Below are positions 11,201 through 23,195 of a stretch of 64,000 bases of DNA, in pieces. The stretch is from Trichinella spiralis. Taxonomy: Eukaryota; Nematoda; Enoplea; Trichinellida; Trichinellidae. The stretch is taken from NCBI GenBank assembly GCA_000181795.3, contig CM012953.1, positions 10,493,677 to 10,557,676 on the forward strand, in the 5' to 3' direction. Below the pieces are notes generated by a model. It did not search any database. It was given only the letters and a program-made list of their open reading frames with translations, and was not told the origin of the DNA. The position numbers and the translations under genes are program-made. Numbering within the stretch: the first letter of the stretch is position 1; every line of letters starts with the position of its first letter.

Positions 11201-12813
11201 GTAATAAATTGATATTTCATGCTGTTGAATGTGAAATGGTGCTCGGCTCGTGTTCGACGTTCAAAGTAATCGCTTTGTTGGGATTTATTTGGCTGGAGTT
11301 GTTTTGGCAATGAAGTGACCAAATAGAAATTGATAACATAAAAAGTTCTACCAGGCCAATTGTAAAAAATGTGCCAAAACTGCACCGATGATATTGGAAA
11401 TGGTATTTACGGCCACTGTGGTCTTAAAAGGATTGTTGATTCATTTAGCAAATGTCTACGATCATACCACGTTGAAAGCACCGCATCCCGCCCGATCTGC
11501 GAAGTTAAGCAACGTTGGGCTGACGTCAGTACCAGAATCGGAGACGGTCTGGGAACACGCAGTGTCGTAGACATTTTTCCATCAACTGGCATGTTTCCAT
11601 TATTCATTTCGTTTCCATAATGTAGCGTAGATCGCAACTGCTATACATTTTTACTGTAAATTACAAATAAATTTATATTTTTGTAAACGCGTTTCAAATG
11701 TATTGTTTTGCCTGATTTGTGATCTGATCATTTTTTATTCACAAACGAAATTCGAAACGAAAACAAAATTTATGAAGAAAAGAAGGAAAAAAGAGTATTA
11801 TTTGTTTTTTACAAGATCAGCTGAATTGATGTTCAAGTACATCGAAGTGAATTTCATGTTTAATTGTTTGACTGAAAATTCAACAAATGGGTAACTTGAT
11901 TTTCTCTTTTCAATGAAACAGACGGTTGATTTGAGAAAATAAAAAAATAATAATAGAATAGAAGGAAAATTTTTTAATGACTAGACAAACAATCAGTTGG
12001 TATATTTTTGAAATTTGTTCAAGTTAAGTGAAAAGCAGCAGCAGCACAGGCTTGAAATAAATTGCACTCACGGGCAAAGTGTCGACGACGTCAGTGTTCC
12101 TATTTAATTTTGATCTTAAGCTTGATGTTTACTGAAATATGCAAATTTCAAAACAAGAGTATTTGTAAATGAGGTGTCGATTATTTTTGTTCACTGTATA
12201 TTTTAATTTTGAAAAACATGTCCTTTGAATCAGCATTATAAATGATTTGTTTTCTTACTTTCTTATTCATTTTATGTCTTATCGTTGAGAAATAAACAAA
12301 ACAAGGAAAAGTGATTGTTGCTTTTGTTCTCTATGTTTGTTCGTTTGTTTGTCGAAAGTTTCCTTATCATTTACTGATAAAAACGCATTCTTTTTTTCAA
12401 TTCTACACTAAATGCTCACCACTGATGCATACTGTGTATGCTATTCAAAAAACTGGTTGAATACTTTATTTTCAGTTTTTTATTCATCTTTACAATATAG
12501 TTTTGTTGAATTGAATAAAATGAATGAAGCAATATAAATAAATAAATGTATGTATACATACAGCGCTTGTGAATGTAAAAATTTCACGTGAAGACTTCAG
12601 AGTTCGTCGTTGTTTTTTTAATATTTATTTCTCTTTGTTTTTTAATAATTAATATTTTTCAGTTTCGATGAAACTCTGGGGTCACGACCTTTGGTATATT
12701 TATGTGACCAGGGTGCGGTTATTCCGTTGGTCAGTCTGCTGTTTGCTTTGATTCCTCCAACGATTCTCTCTGTCCATTGCTGGCGACCTTGCCACAAAAT
12801 CAACACCGGCTAA
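8296..12813 (+). CDS. possible small two-helix membrane protein (unassigned)
   Basis: I do not recognise this protein. A model with exons 8296-8311, 8634-8844 and 12663-12813 gives 125 residues in frame. The second exon reads CIYIIWTFQYPMVMALQFII, a hydrophobic segment, and later EFFPVTRDEVDFTNF. The last exon has LVSLLFALIPPTILSVHC, a second hydrophobic segment, then WRPCHKINTG and stop. The donor at 8844 (AAACG|GTGAAA) and the acceptor at 12662 (polypyrimidine then CAG) agree in phase, which is the main support. The first exon is weak: it needs the second of two overlapping AG acceptors (8630-8633). The 3.8-kb last intron contains the 5S array, unusually long for this window. Exon 12663 could instead belong to a noncoding leader of the kinase gene downstream. 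Confidence 0.33.
8845..9892. other. AT-rich gene-free stretch before the 5S array
   Basis: I see no gene, RNA or repeat here. If the small membrane protein model is right, this is intron. Confidence 0.5.
9900..10019 (+). rRNA. 5S rRNA, copy 1 (two substitutions)
   Basis: About 120 nt with complementary ends (GTCTACGA and TCGTAGAC, helix I) and the internal block GAAGTTAAGCAACGTTGGGC, which covers the TFIIIA/TFIIIC A-box region. Compared with copies 2 and 3 it has G for T at position 45 and A for G at position 87, both in or near the internal control region. It is followed by a T-run terminator (TTTTT). It may be less active or a pseudogene. Confidence 0.92.
10677..10796 (+). rRNA. 5S rRNA, copy 2
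   Basis: Same length and ends as the other copies. It carries GATCTGCGAAG and ATCGGAGACGG at the positions where copy 1 is altered. The GGAGACGG/CTGGGAA block and AAGCAACGTTG resemble nematode 5S rRNA. A TTTTT terminator follows immediately. Confidence 0.96.
11454..11573 (+). rRNA. 5S rRNA, copy 3
   Basis: Identical by eye to copy 2 across the gene. The downstream flank leaves the repeat after CATCAACTG (11588), so this copy ends the array. Its terminator T-run is retained. Confidence 0.96.
11589..12662. other. AT-rich gene-free stretch after the 5S array
   Basis: I see no supported gene. Short reading frames here lack splice or homology support. Confidence 0.5.
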
Positions 12814-15055
12814 ATTGTGTTTCCAAGCGACTGACTGCTTGCTCTGTCCACTTATTTATATGCATAAATCGCAGACTGCGCTTCGCCTTTTTGTTTATTG
12901 TCGAACGACCAACCCAAACAGCAAATTAATTGTCCAGCATAAATTTTCAACAGCAACACTCTCGACAATTTCTTCTATCAAATTACCGTATTTTATCGCT
13001 TTTCTTCCCTTTTCAATATCTAATAAACAAACCAACACCACGGTAAGTTTCAGATTTTTATTCCTAATTTAAAAAAATTTTCTTTTATTGTCTACTTTAT
13101 TGAAAATTTCCATTTCATCAATATTCACTTATAACAAAATCCGACTCTCATGCGTAATTATTTATACTGTGAAATGAAAATTTTAATAATTCTACGAAAA
13201 AAGTTGTTCAGAGTATTAAATTTTACACTGTCATTTTATTAATGATGATGAAAAATTATTTCGCTATCTGTTGATCACTTTTCAACAAAACACACATCAC
13301 ATACAATGCAAATAATCAAATGTACAATATCCAACAACTAGTGTTGTTAATAAATGTATTTATTATAAATTTTTCCAACTTATGTTGTTATCATCTAGAT
13401 TTTTTATGAATATGAACAAATTTTGATATCTTTGAATTAGCTGACAAACAATTGTTCTCTTATTCACTTTTCAACTAACTTCATTGTGACCAGTATCACT
13501 TGCAGTGATAAACTGTTATCGTCATAGGTGATCAAGTTTGAAAATTGAAATTTCAAATTGATCAAATTTTCTCTTTTAATGTAAAATAATTTAAATCAAA
13601 TGATAATCTCTTTTGAAATAATTGTCTCTCCATTTAATGTTATTTTTAGCTCAATTAAGTACTATAAAGCTGTTGGATGTTGAAGAAATTGACACAATGT
13701 CACGGCAAATGTCGATTTTCAACATTGCGCGCATTTTGTTTGCTGCTAATGCAATTTTTTAATATTTATTTTAATCATTACTTACTGACGTCTCATTAAA
13801 TGAGAAATGAAGTTCTTCGTCTTCAGATGTAAAATCTCTGTGCTGAAAATTATTTCTGGCAATTGAACGGCGCAGAAAATTTTTCAATTCTACAGTTCTA
13901 TTAATGACGAAAATCATTTTTACCTAAGCTCTATAACAAAAGGATGATTCGTCAGCTGCTTCAGTAAAATTTGTCACACGCTGCTATAGTGCGATTGAAT
14001 TTACGTTCCATTTATGATAAACCACCGGTGAAAGTTTTTACAATGATCAGCATTGGGATTTTTTTAAAATTAAATTTCATCAAAATATTTAATTCATTAA
14101 TTGCAAATTTTACACAACTGACCAATTATTAATTTCACTCATCATGTTCATTTTGTTCATGAAACTTTTTGCGTACAATTTAAACAACCACTAAGCTCTA
14201 CTGTGCGAAACGATTTTTTGTTTTTGTTTTTGCACTTTGTTAAATTTAAATCAGATTTTTGGTTGAATTTCAACATCTTCTCTATCCGTGGGCGAGCTGA
14301 CTATCAACTTGTAGAATGTTACATTTTATCTGCATTCAAGTAATTTATTACAGATGATTGAAAAATTTTTTTCTTTTTTATTCACATAATCATGATTTAT
14401 ATTTTTAATCAAGATATGATAGGAATGAAGTGTTCTTCTTGTTTTGAAAATATCAAGTATAAAAGTTTTGTAAATTTTTTTGCCGGTAAAAATTAAAACC
14501 TCACTCGCGGATGACAATGTACTGTAGGATATGTATAATGTACCTGAAAATCACTAATACAGACGATAAATTGGAGAAACGAGATTGATCGACCGGTCGA
14601 AATTCGTCGCCTGGCCAGCTCTGATCGACGTCCAGTGTGCGCGTTGATCGGTTTTCTGTAATCACAGGCTGGCGGTTCTCTTTCAAAAATATACCTTCAT
14701 CAGTTTATTAGTATGTTTTGCATCTCTACCACTCAGCTGTTTGTTCTTGTTGAAACTGCATGGTATTTTTGTTGTTGCTGTTTTGTTTTGTTTTCTTTTT
14801 TTTGTTTGTATTTTATTTTCTTGTTTCAAACTGTTTATTGATTTGGTGGGGCGTGTCGATTCAGGTAACGGATTTCAGTTGTGTAGTTTGAGTATCGAGT
14901 TTTCGGGCTTTTACTTTTAAGCTGCGCAACTTTTTCTTCTTTTCTGTTTTCTTCGACTTTTTCTTCAAAATATGATTATTGTTTATCATTATTTTTGGGC
15001 AGACGGTTGGCACAGTTCAGCAAGCCGGTAGTGAAAATTCGGTGTGCAAACGTAA
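12814..15055. other. gene-free region upstream of the DCX kinase, with a GC-richer island
   Basis: This region is mostly AT-rich. A possible noncoding leader exon ends at the good donor near 13041 (CACG|GTAAGT). Around 14570-14690 there is a GC-rich island open on both strands, flanked on the + strand by an acceptor-like AATACAG. This may be a 5' exon or promoter of the kinase gene, but nothing proves it. Confidence 0.4.
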
Positions 15056-18000
15056 ATGCGAAGCGCCGGCAACGTGTTAAAGCCGACAACGTGCAGGCGT
15101 GATGTCGGTGCCGGGCTGCCGACCCCTGCTAGGCGTTGTACCCGTGCGAAACGGGTGCGGTTCTTCCGCAACGGGGACCAGTATTTCAAGGGGATTTGGT
15201 ACGCACTGTCCGAGGATCGATTCCGTTCGTTCGACGCCCTGTTGGAAGATCTGAACCGCACTCTGGGCGATCTGGTGAACTTGCCGCATGGTGTGCGCTG
15301 CGTGTTTTCAGTGGACGGTGGTCAGCGGATATTGTCGCTGTCGGACTTGGACGATGGCCAGAGTTACGTCTGCTCNNNNNNNNNNGAGCAAGTGCTGGAG
15401 GACTTTCCGTCGCGTCAAGCTGACTCCGGGGCGGTGAAAAAATTGTTCACCCTCTGCGGGCAAAATTGGTTTAATTTTTTTTATTTTATTCACAAAATAA
15501 TACCGTTGTTCGACAAATGTTGATGGCATTTATATTTCTGCTTTCAGGTGTGTCATTTGGCGGATTTTTTCATGGAAGAGGACATCTTCTTGGCCTGCGG
15601 CAGTGAACGCATGGGCGTGGATGATTTTTACATCAACTCTGCCGAACTGCACAACGTTCTGCTGCCGTTTCGGTCACGGCACCCCGACACGGCCAGGAAC
15701 CGTACCGGTGCCAAATGGAACTCGAACGCCGACCGCGGTTCCTACTTGACCAATTTGAACGAAAAATTTTTGAACAGTAAGCTCATACATGTTAGCTATA
15801 TGTCTGTATATATCTATATATCTATATATATGTATGAAATGCCGCTTTTATCTAGCTAGCTCTGTTTTCAATTTTTTCTAACCAACCATTTGCTGCGATG
15901 GTGAAAACTAAAGCAGCTGGCACGTACATGATTAGTGGAATAATAATAATAACTTTATTATTAGCATTAGGTCGTAAACGTGGAACGACAATTGCTTGCT
16001 TCTGTTGCCTGCATTCATCAATCATCATCTTCCTTTTGCTTGCTTAGACGAGCAAGCAATATTTTTCTAACCAACCAGCATATGTATTTATTTATTTATA
16101 AATTGGCGAGAAGAGGAAAGAGCCAAAGGTCAAATTTTGTCACACGCTTCACATAATTTATGTTTTAAAATTTGGGGCGGTGGCGGCGTCGATTTTAACA
16201 CTGATAAAGGCATTTTTAAATTAGAAATGATTTGATTTGATAATTTAAAAAAAAACAAAACTTGATATGTTCAATCAACTGCAACTTTGTTTTTAATGTT
16301 TGTTTAATTTTTCAAAAAAAATAGTATATTTATATATTTTACAATTCAGTTTACCTAGAATTGAATTGAGAAGGAGATCAAGATGAATATCTTTGATGTT
16401 TGTAGGGTAGCTTGAGAAAAGAATATCTTGTCAACCCTGACCTTTTTGTTGAATAGAAATTGAAAGTGGCATGAATTTTATACGCTAAGGTTCTGTTCAC
16501 AGCTTTGATCTGCATGGAAAATATGTCATATACGTTTATTGATATATGTTTTTTTTGAATATACAATGCAAAAAATATACGATAAAGATGTTGCTTTTTT
16601 AAAATCAAACGTTTTATTTCAAAATATTATCAACGTTGAATGCGTATAAAATAGCCATTTGCAAAAGTTGCAGAGGTAGATTTTTACACAAGCCATGTGT
16701 TAAAATAAATAATTTAAATTTCATTCTTGTGCCATTTTCGATTTTTCCTGCTTTTCCAACAGAATACACATGTATATATATATTTATTTACCTATAGCAA
16801 CACTGTTTTCAGTAATTCTTCTTTCCCTTTTTGTGTGTGTGCAATAAAAATTTACTTCCAGTTTAATAAATTTCAAAATGCATTTTACCCTGCGAAGAGG
16901 AATTGCTATGACTGCTGTCGTTGCAGTTAATTTGATAATTTCGAAAATAATTATTTGATTTGAAACAAATCAAAAGGTTGAATCGATAATTATGTACATT
17001 TTAGAAGAATATTCATATTCCTCATTTTATCATATTTAAAAATTATAATTTAGGTCGAAAGTATCAGAATCGTGCTATTGACAAAGCAAAGAAAGCCAAG
17101 GTATTTTTAATTGTTTAATTTTATTTATTCGTTTCGTATAATTTTTTTCTGTCTAGCTTCTTCAACCGAATGGTCAGAATCAAAAAGATGCTGATGACGA
17201 TGGTCTTTCTTCTGGTATGTGTATGAGTGTGTTATTTTCTTGCAATTATGACTTTTTTCTTACGCATTCCGAAACAGTTCATACTACCACCAAGTTGCCA
17301 TGCATCTCACCTGTTATTGATGGTCTTTATTCGATCGGGCGTCTGTTGGGTGATGGAAGTTTCGCCGTAGTATATCATTGCGTGGAAAGGTGAAATTATT
17401 TCAAAAAATTGTTTTTGCTTTTAATTAATTAATATTATGTATTCAAGGAAGAGTGAAGAAAATTATGCTATAAAAATTATTGACAAGAAAAAGTGCAAAA
17501 ACAAGGAAGATATTATAGAGAATGAGGTGCGCTTGTTGCGCAAAGTCAGCCATCCGAATATTGTTCGTCTGTACGATAGCATCAGCGCCGAGGATGCGCA
17601 TTTTTTAATTTTAGAATTTGTGCCTGTATGCGTTTCAATACTTCAGTGTGTATTAATTTTATTTTTAATTTAAAAAATTAATATCAGGGCGGAGATTTGT
17701 TCGACGCGTTGGTGTCGGCGACGACGTTCACTGAACCATGCGCTTCTGTTTTGACGCGGAATTTACTATCCGCTTTGGAATATCTTCACGAGTTGTACAT
17801 TGTTCATCGCGATGTGAAGCCTGAAAATTTGCTTGTAATAATTAATTAATTAGTTTTCATCCAATTCTTCGTTCAATGTAGCAGCATCATTTTCAGATCT
17901 ACGACTACGGGAACGGATGGAAATATTTGAAATTGGCCGACTTTGGTTTGGCAACTGAAATCAACGAACCATTGTTCGACATCTGTGGAACGCCGACATA

Positions 18001-19264
18001 CGTGGCGCCTGAAATGTTATCCGAACTTGGGTATGCATGTCGTCAATTCCACACGCATCATGCGTGTACAATAATAATAATAATTATTATTATTATTATT
18101 TGTTTCGATTTTCCTGCTTTTCAGCTATGGTTTGAAAGTGGACGTCTGGGCAGCCGGTGTCATATTGTTCATCATGCTTTGCGGGTATCCTCCGTTTGTT
18201 AGGTAGGGTGTTGTGATTGTGGGAAATTTGATTACAACAAGCATTTTTCCATTCTCTACTGATGTTTTGCTTTTTTCACAGCATCAGCGGCGCTCAGGAA
18301 GAATTGTTCGAATCAATATTGTCCGGCAAGTACACGTTCAACAAGCAGTACTGGTCGAATATTTCCAACGCGGCTAAAGTTTGTGCAAAAATTAAAAAAT
18401 GAATAATTTTCCCACTCTTTCCTAGTTGCTACGTTGTTTGTTGTAGGTTTTGATCAACGGCATGCTGCAGTTGAACGCTGACGATCGTTATTCCGCCTCA
18501 GAAGTGTTGCTTCATCCTTGGATACAGGTATTGTTTTTACAAATCTTCCTTTTTTTATATTTTAATTATTTTTTAATGTGTATCAGACTGGAGGAGTGGT
18601 TGATCAGGATTTTGAACGCATGTCTGCCCTTGCTGTGGAATGCATCGAAGCGGAAGAAGCTGAACATGTAAGTGAAAATGCCAAAAACAACAACAACAAC
18701 AACAACAACAGCATTTATATCAAACGTTTATTTACACTATTATATATTATTATTTTTATATTTCAATTCTCGAGTTTTTTCTCATATTTGAAGAAGCTTT
18801 GATTCTTTTTTAAAATTCATTAAGATTTGGAAATTGTGAAAAAAAAAATTTCTTTTTCATCAATTATGAAATTATTTATTGTAAGCAAGTGTTTTCAGCG
18901 CTTAGTTCTTCTGTATTATTTATTAATTAATTAATTCATATATTGCTTGGTGAATACATTGCTTTGCTTTTTTTGAGGGGTGACGATTTGGATCAAGCAG
19001 AATTATCTTAGTAGAGTACAGTACTGTTACTGTTAGAACTAATTCTCCAGTTAGAAGCAAAGTAATGAAAAGTAGAATTTTTGTTCGTTATAAGTATTTG
19101 AGAAAAGGGAAGAAAATTATTTCTGTGGATAATTATGATGATTGTTCACTTTTGTTCAGGAGCAGGACAATGAAGAGATGAAGCGTTACTATTCTCGCCG
19201 ACGAAGTATGGACGAATTGTCCTGTATAGCCCCGGATGTGGCGTCAAATTCTTTCTTCTCCTGA
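15056..19264 (+). CDS. zyg-8: doublecortin-like kinase (DCLK/ZYG-8 type), with assembly gap
   Basis: Microtubule-binding tandem DCX domains fused to a CaMK-like kinase; C. elegans ZYG-8 controls spindle and microtubule assembly. The ATG at 15056 directly follows an in-frame stop (15053-15055). DCX1 shows [18 protein letters not shown]2 shows EQVLEDF...[11 protein letters not shown] and [18 protein letters not shown]. Kinase exons start at 17278, 17448, 17688, 17897, 18125, 18282, 18447, 18587 and 19160. Motifs are [46 protein letters not shown] and [19 protein letters not shown]. Short linker exons are 17054-17100 and 17157-17214. The 10-N gap at 15376 hides the end of DCX1, the linker and the start of DCX2. 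The exon end near 15475 lacks a donor in the right phase. The stop follows SNSFFS. Confidence 0.93.
15376..15385. other. 10-N assembly gap within the DCX region
   Basis: Ten N placed between the end of DCX1 (YVC) and EQVLEDF of DCX2. Family alignment requires several dozen residues here, so the true gap must be larger and may include an intron. Confidence 0.9.
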
Positions 19265-21499
19265 TTCCACACAGTCCAAGAAGCATGTGTTATTTTGTTT
19301 TTATTCATTTATCCAACTGAACCTCACACAACATCCATACCTGCCTTCCTGTGTAAGCGACAACAACGACGACAACATTTGGCTTATTTTGTTGGTGGCT
19401 GATTGGTCTTCCGTTTTTTCGGTGCATGAATCAGCAGCGACTGTTATGCGTTTGCTTGTTGTGCTGCTGCCATTAACCAGGAAGAAGATGCAGATGATGA
19501 AGAAAAAGCCTTGTTTTTTGTTTTGACAAATTTTTCTCGTGCACCTGAAAAATAAAAAAAACAACGAAGTTGTTGAGAACAACAAACAATTTCCCACGGA
19601 CGATGCCATTGTTATTCAGAAATTATTTTTCCATTGTTTACCGCCGCCTACTGACTGGGATGCGTCATTTTATTTGTACAAATTTTGACAAATGTTTTCT
19701 CTCGTATATAATGTTTATATTCTTACTTTGTGTTATATTCAGTTATTTATTTATTTATTTATTTATCGCTTTCTAAGCTGTTGTCATCATCATTGTTGAC
19801 CGTTTATGTGATTTATCTTCAATTTCTTTTTTTCTCCATTGCTGCTTATTGTTGTTATTTGGCTGCAAAACTGTGCCGCGCCCCCCTCCTCACTGGGAAG
19901 TGAAAAATTCCGCATCCTTGTACACAAAATGCTTGCTGTTCTGTTGATTGATGTTATTGTTTCCATTCATTATTTTTTATTCTTTCATAATCACGTGTTT
20001 TCTCAATTTGCATATACAAAGTATACAATCGAGCTCAATGCCGACGGCTTTTGTTTATTTTTATTTCTTTGAATCGCTCACGTTGTTTGAAAACGGAGTA
20101 AATTTTCCTCTTTATTATATTCCCTCTTCGTAATTTTCTTGTATTTATTTGAAATTTGATCTTTCTTTTTGTTCACTTTAATTTCAATTTTAGTATTTTA
20201 CAATTTGTTGCACCATTCCACGCTCGGATGCGTTGGATATGGGTTGATAATTTGCAAATCCGTGCAAAGCGAGATTCGTTGAATTGGTTAAAGATTTTTC
20301 CACCACTGGTCAAAGATCTGCCCTGGTCTTTGGTTGTCTTTTGATAATTTGTCAGCGTTGGCGACATCGATGGTACGGTCCAATTGACTTGCACAATGCT
20401 GAGCCTGGTTGGCAGTGCTGAATGATAATTGTTCGAACAAATGACAATGATTCTTTATTTATATCCTTCTGCTGTTGCTAAATTCGGTCCACAACAGCAT
20501 TGCTGAAATGGCAATTCACAACAGCACTGCAATTTTCAGCTCCACTTGAAGAAAAGATTGATCGAAATTTCCATCATCAAGTGACATCCCTTCATTCACT
20601 GCTTCAGCACAGCTCGCGTGCAATTACAATTTTCAACTTGGCATTCAATAATTTAAAAACTTCTACAATTTCACTTCAGCTTTGATAAAACTTTTGATTA
20701 ACTATCAAAAATTAATTTGTTTCTTCTGTTTATGAAAATGAATTTCACGTTATTTCACAATTTCTTCATAATGAACTCGAGCAGTTAATTTCAAAGAAAA
20801 AACTTGCAAACTTTCCTCTAATTCTCCCTTTGAATAAAATTGAAATAAAATATCTATTTTTTGTATTGAGAAAAATAACTTGAACGTCTGAAATTTTTTT
20901 GACAAATAACACAAATTAACCGGACAAAAAAACAATGACTAATAACTAAATATATTTAAATCATGCAAAATTCAGTTTTTAAATCACTACTATTTGAAAA
21001 CATTATGTGCACGTCTTCTGAAATTTATCTAAATTGAAAGTGCGCCATTCAAAACTACATGAGCTTATACCAATACATACCAATGCTCATAATGCTTGAG
21101 AACATAAAGCACACCAAATGTTTTACTGCACAGACAGAATGTGAGGGATATTTGAAATTCAATAAAAATACAAATAAACCGAACTAAAAATGAGCATAAA
21201 TATATTCAAGATTCATTTTTCATTAAATGGTTTTAATTCTTTCCAAAAGATCAATTATTCAAAATTTTTTGCTTTTATTTGCCACCTAATAACCTAATCA
21301 AAAATATAAAATTGACACATTTGAACTTAATTTTCATTTATTACTGCCTGTACAATGATTTTTATTATGAACTTTTTAAATGAACTGAAAATGCAGTTGG
21401 GCGGTTAATTTTATACTAAATCTGTATAAATTCCACTTTTGTTTATCTGAAATATAACAAAATATCTAAAACATGTAAAAACATTACATATACAGAAAA
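19265..21499. other. 3' flank of the DCX kinase, gene-free
   Basis: This stretch probably begins with the 3' UTR (an AATAAA lies near 19550). I see no supported coding exon. Small open frames at 19236-20344 have no splice context or recognisable motif. Confidence 0.45.
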
Positions 21500-23195
21500 C
21501 TGTAAAGAGTACTCATTAGACTGCTAAGCAATGTGGAGGACAAGAATGAAATAGACGCTTTGACTGAAGAACGAGAAATCTAATATAACAGAGATCAGAG
21601 TCAGAGTGGAGGAAAGAAGTTGTGATCTCTTAAAAGAAGAATATGAAATCTCTTCATATTGTCTCTAATACTGTTTCTGACTTCAATCGTCAAACATATG
21701 TCAACTGAACCAAATGTTGACCGTATCATTGAGTATTGTCGGAAAGGTCTGCAGTTACCACAAACCAGGAAATGTGCGCCAAGCCATGCCAGTAAAAAGC
21801 GAAGTTGCCTTCTTTCCACTGCAAGTCAACGTCCAATTCAGCCTCACAAGATGGATCAAAAGGGATTGAATTTATTATAATGGGACTATGGCTTTGCAGA
21901 ATAATGGACAATCGCAAAATTACTCTGTTATTAATCGATTAGCCGCAGAAGAACAGGTTGCTATTTTTGAGGCTATAAAGCCTAGCCATGATAACACAAA
22001 GGACAACAGTGTTGCAGAAAAGGAAATTACCAATGAAGTTTAGCCAGTACTCATCCGATTCTCCTGAAGGAAGCATCTGGATCGTTGCCAACAGTAAAGC
22101 TTGCACTGGATATATCAAGCATGTGTAGTACTCAAAGTGAGAATGCATGTCTTGATTATTGTCTTGCAAAGAAGGTCATGCAATCCAGAGTTGTTCAAAA
22201 CTCCTCTGCATGAATTCTGAGGAGAGAATGACTGTTGTCAAGAGACTGAGATTGTGTTTCTTGCGTCTCAGGGAAGGTCATCGAGCGGCCGCCTGCAATA
22301 CTAAAGGAAGGTGCCAAAAACAGGCTGTAATGGACGACATCATTCTAGACAGGACGGGTGAATATAGAAGGAGATGGGCTGTCAAGGGATGCGAACCATC
22401 GAAGTGGGCTGCCCAAGGAGGCAAATCGAGGAAGCATCGAGTCACCGAAGACGGAAGATAACAGAGTTTACGTCGCTCATGTTCCTTACTCTGGACAAGC
22501 ATACTACTTCAAACTGCCCATTCTAGACTCTATAATGAAGATGGAAATTCTATGGCAATTAACTGCCTATTTGACACAGGTTCCTTTGTGAAGAATAGTG
22601 TTCATGAAGCTCTAAATCTTAAAGGACCTCTGGAATCCGTGTCTATAGAACCACTTGGTAGTAGTGGCGGTGGCTGTAAGCGAGTGCGTCGGGTAAAGAT
22701 GTGTTTGAGTCCTATAAAAGACCATGAAATTAGAAGACAACTAATTGAAGCACTATGCTTACGAAAGATAAGCGAAAGTCCGAACCTCCGTCTGGAGATC
22801 AAGCAATTTAGCCATCTCGCGCCATTAAAGTTGGCAGAAGATTTCACGAATTTGTGCACTTCTTTCGACGTTCTTATATGGTTGGACTATTATTATAAAT
22901 TTATTGATCAAAAGATTATAAAAGACGTAGAGGGAGAACCGATAGCGATCCATTCTACCTTAGGCTGGATTGTTTGTGATTCGATTCCTGAGAATGTCCT
23001 GACAACCAGGATTAGGACGATGTTTGTAAAGATATAAGATCAGCTTGACGACATTCTGAAAGGATTTTGGGATATGAAAACCGTCGGAATAAAAGATGAT
23101 GAATAAAAGAGAAGTAATTCGAAGGCTTCACAATTGTTTGAGAAGACAGTAAGCTTTGACGGGGAACGGTACGAAGTACAGCTTCCTTGGTCAAC
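21500..23195 (+). mobile_element. BEL/Pao-type LTR retrotransposon relic (gag-protease, start of RT)
   Basis: A decayed element on the + strand. A gag zinc-knuckle region near 22163-22330 shows CKEGHAIQSC and, after MNSEERMTVVKRLRLCF, REGHRAAAC. The frame then shifts, and an aspartic protease (DUF1758-like) follows near 22552-23037 with CLFDTGS, APLKLAEDF, DVLIWLDYYYKF and STLGWIVC. The segment just before reverse transcriptase follows with FWDMKTVGIKDDE, an in-frame stop, and SFDGERYEVQLPW at about 23150-23190. Homology stops there; no RT, integrase or flanking LTR is seen. It is broken by several stops and frameshifts. Position 21500 is an approximate 5' edge. Confidence 0.85.
22552..23037 (+). 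pseudogene. BEL/Pao protease-region pseudogene fragment
   Basis: This is the longest surviving frame of the relic, about 160 codons. It covers the DTGS-type protease and the family hallmark DVLIGLDYY, here with Trp in place of the Gly. It is out of frame with the zinc-knuckle segment and ends at a stop before the RT boundary, so it is not functional. Some of its spacing also departs from the family. Confidence 0.82.

Larger units (their letters stand above)
9893..11588 (+). repeat. tandem array of 777-bp 5S rDNA units (2 units plus a third 5S gene)
   Basis: The three 5S genes start at exactly 777-bp intervals (9900, 10677, 11454). By eye the two spacers (10020-10676 and 10797-11453) read identically. 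Homology begins at AGCAAATG (9893) and ends at CATCAACTG (11588), beyond which the flanks diverge. The spacer contains no tRNA, no other rRNA and no recognisable spliced-leader RNA. Identical spacers suggest recent duplication or concerted evolution. Confidence 0.93.

Noticed and set aside
9878-11637. Open frames of 60-83 codons on both strands across the 5S units
   Set aside because: They lie on 5S rRNA genes and repeat with the array; they are not proteins.
15390-15440. Suspected double frameshift in DCX2 (an alternative frame reads VKLTPG)
   Set aside because: The plain frame gives [11 protein letters not shown], matching the family DSGVVKKLYTL, so no frameshift is needed there.
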